Source: Bacillota bacterium (GTDB taxonomy: Bacteria > Bacillota > Bacilli > Bacillales_B > DSM-18226). Taken from it: a stretch of DNA of 8,164 bases. The notes below the pieces were generated by a model that was not told where the DNA came from, ran no database searches, and worked only from the letters and a program-made list of their open reading frames with translations. The translations under genes were made by a program, and so were the position numbers. Positions 7,154-8,164 of this stretch are shown here, piece after piece. The stretch is from NCBI GenBank assembly GCA_030705665.1, contig JAUZQA010000167.1:1-8164 (forward strand). Reading direction: 5' to 3'. Position 1 is the stretch's first letter. Each line of letters begins with the position of its first letter.

Positions 7154-8164
7154 ATGAAAGTATTTTGGTTTATTCCAACACATGGAGATTCACGTTATTT
7201 AGGGGTAACGACTGGAGGCAGGGCAGTTACGTTTCCTTACTTAAAACAGGTTGCACAGGCTGTGGATCATTTGGGCTTTACCGGGGCCTTACTGCCAACT
7301 GGAAGATCCTGCGAAGATTCCTGGGTTGTCGCTTCAAGTTTAATTTCCGTGACCTCACGTATGAAATTCTTGGTAGCTGTACGTCCAGGCTTAGGTTCAC
7401 CTGCTCAGGCAGCACGAATGGCTGCTACATTTGATCGTTTATCAAATGGACGGTTATTAATTAATGTAGTAACTGGTGGAGACCCTGTAGAGCTTGCAGG
7501 AGATGGGCTCCATTTAAACCATACGGAACGCTATGAACTTACAGATGAATATTTAACAATTTGGAGGGATTTATTAGAAAAAGGAGAAGCCGATTTTTCA
7601 GGAAACTACTTAAATGTAGATAACGGTAAGCTTTTATATCCTCCTGTACAAAAGCCTTATCCGCCGCTTTATTTCGGAGGTTCATCGGAAATCGGGCACG
7701 AAATTGCTGCTAAGCACGTGGATGTGTATTTAACATGGGGGGAACCACCTGCAAAAGTTGCAGAAAAAATTAACCACGTAAGAAAACTAGCAGAAAAGCA
7801 AGGGAGGACCGTTCGCTTCGGGATTAGATTACATGTCATTGTTAGAGAAACAGAACAGGAAGCTTGGGCAGCAGCAAATGATTTAATTAAATACGTAGAC
7901 GATGATTTGATCACTTCCTCTCAAAAAATATTTTCCAGATTTGATTCAGTAGGACAACAGAGAATGTCCGAGTTGAATAAAGGAAGTAAAGAGAATCTAG
8001 AGATCAGTCCAAATTTATGGGCCGGAGTAGGCCTTGTTAGAGGCGGGGCCGGGACTGCGTTGGTTGGGGATCCGGAAACGGTTGCCCAAAGAATGAAGGA
8101 ATACGCTGATCTTGGCATCGAAACATTTGTTTTATCAGGTTATCCGCATTTGGAAGAAGCTTAT
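7154..8164 (+). CDS. ssuD: FMNH2-dependent alkanesulfonate monooxygenase SsuD, 3' end cut by the window
   Basis: A cytoplasmic LLM-family enzyme that cleaves alkanesulfonates with O2 and FMNH2 to an aldehyde and sulfite. The frame from ATG 7154 is open for 337 codons to the last base, and about 40 more residues are expected (E. coli SsuD has about 380). AAAGGGG at 7139-7145 serves as ribosome binding site. It is strongly SsuD-like throughout: FWFIPTHGD (4-12), [10 protein letters not shown] with Cys53, [44 protein letters not shown] with Arg225 and His227, [15 protein letters not shown] with Arg296, and [11 protein letters not shown] with Tyr330. These correspond to E. coli Cys54, Arg226, His228, Arg297 and Tyr331, so the active site is complete. 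The partner reductase SsuE is not upstream and may lie downstream or elsewhere. Confidence 0.96.
   Translation, partial: MKVFWFIPTHGDSRYLGVTTGGRAVTFPYLKQVAQAVDHLGFTGALLPTGRSCEDSWVVASSLISVTSRMKFLVAVRPGLGSPAQAARMAATFDRLSNGRLLINVVTGGDPVELAGDGLHLNHTERYELTDEYLTIWRDLLEKGEADFSGNYLNVDNGKLLYPPVQKPYPPLYFGGSSEIGHEIAAKHVDVYLTWGEPPAKVAEKINHVRKLAEKQGRTVRFGIRLHVIVRETEQEAWAAANDLIKYVDDDLITSSQKIFSRFDSVGQQRMSELNKGSKENLEISPNLWAGVGLVRGGAGTALVGDPETVAQRMKEYADLGIETFVLSGYPHLEEAY

Noticed and set aside
7165..7434. 89-residue plus-strand reading frame over the start of ssuD
   Set aside because: It is an out-of-frame shadow of ssuD, whose own frame from 7154 matches SsuD along its whole length.

Overview
The window looks like a chromosomal sulfur-acquisition region from a low-GC, Gram-positive Bacillaceae-type bacterium. 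The evidence is AT-rich intergenic DNA, strong AGGAG-type ribosome binding sites, lipobox signal peptides on both transport proteins, sigma-A-like TTGACA/TATAAT promoters and hairpin-plus-T-tract terminators. No tRNA, rRNA, insertion sequence, CRISPR array or phage gene is visible.

Layout: (1) 1-1550 holds a promoter, a short leader with an intrinsic terminator, and a MetY-type O-acetylhomoserine sulfhydrylase. (2) 1632-2978 encodes a flavin-dependent monooxygenase of the NtaA/SnaA/DszA (YxeK-like) family. (3) 3098-4099 encodes a divergent cysteine synthase and ends at a bidirectional terminator. (4) 4200-5270, on the minus strand, encodes a sulfate-binding lipoprotein (Sbp type) with no permease genes nearby. 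(5) 5271-6150 is an 880-bp divergent regulatory region. (6) 6151-8164 holds ssuA and a 3'-truncated ssuD, the start of an alkanesulfonate operon (order ssuA-ssuD, as in E. coli ssuEADCB). The ssuD reading frame is open to the last base of the window.

Together the genes would scavenge sulfur. Sbp and SsuA capture sulfate and sulfonates. SsuD and the second monooxygenase release sulfite or otherwise unlock organic sulfur. The sulfhydrylase and cysteine synthase fix sulfide into homocysteine and cysteine. The sulfate-reduction genes and the ABC permease/ATPase genes are not in the window.

The most interesting feature is regulatory. Three sulfur genes (metY, sbp, ssuA) each have a promoter followed within about 10-25 nt by a tiny hairpin with a GACYA core, and then immediately by an intrinsic terminator upstream of the gene. 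The sbp and ssuA copies are clearly homologous (GCTGATYGGACYACCRA) and show paired base changes in both the small hairpin and the terminator stem. The metY copy is a looser relative. They match no riboswitch, T-box or S-box I can recognise, and are best read as a candidate attenuator RNA family, or alternatively a downstream DNA operator or a set of about 75-nt small RNAs.
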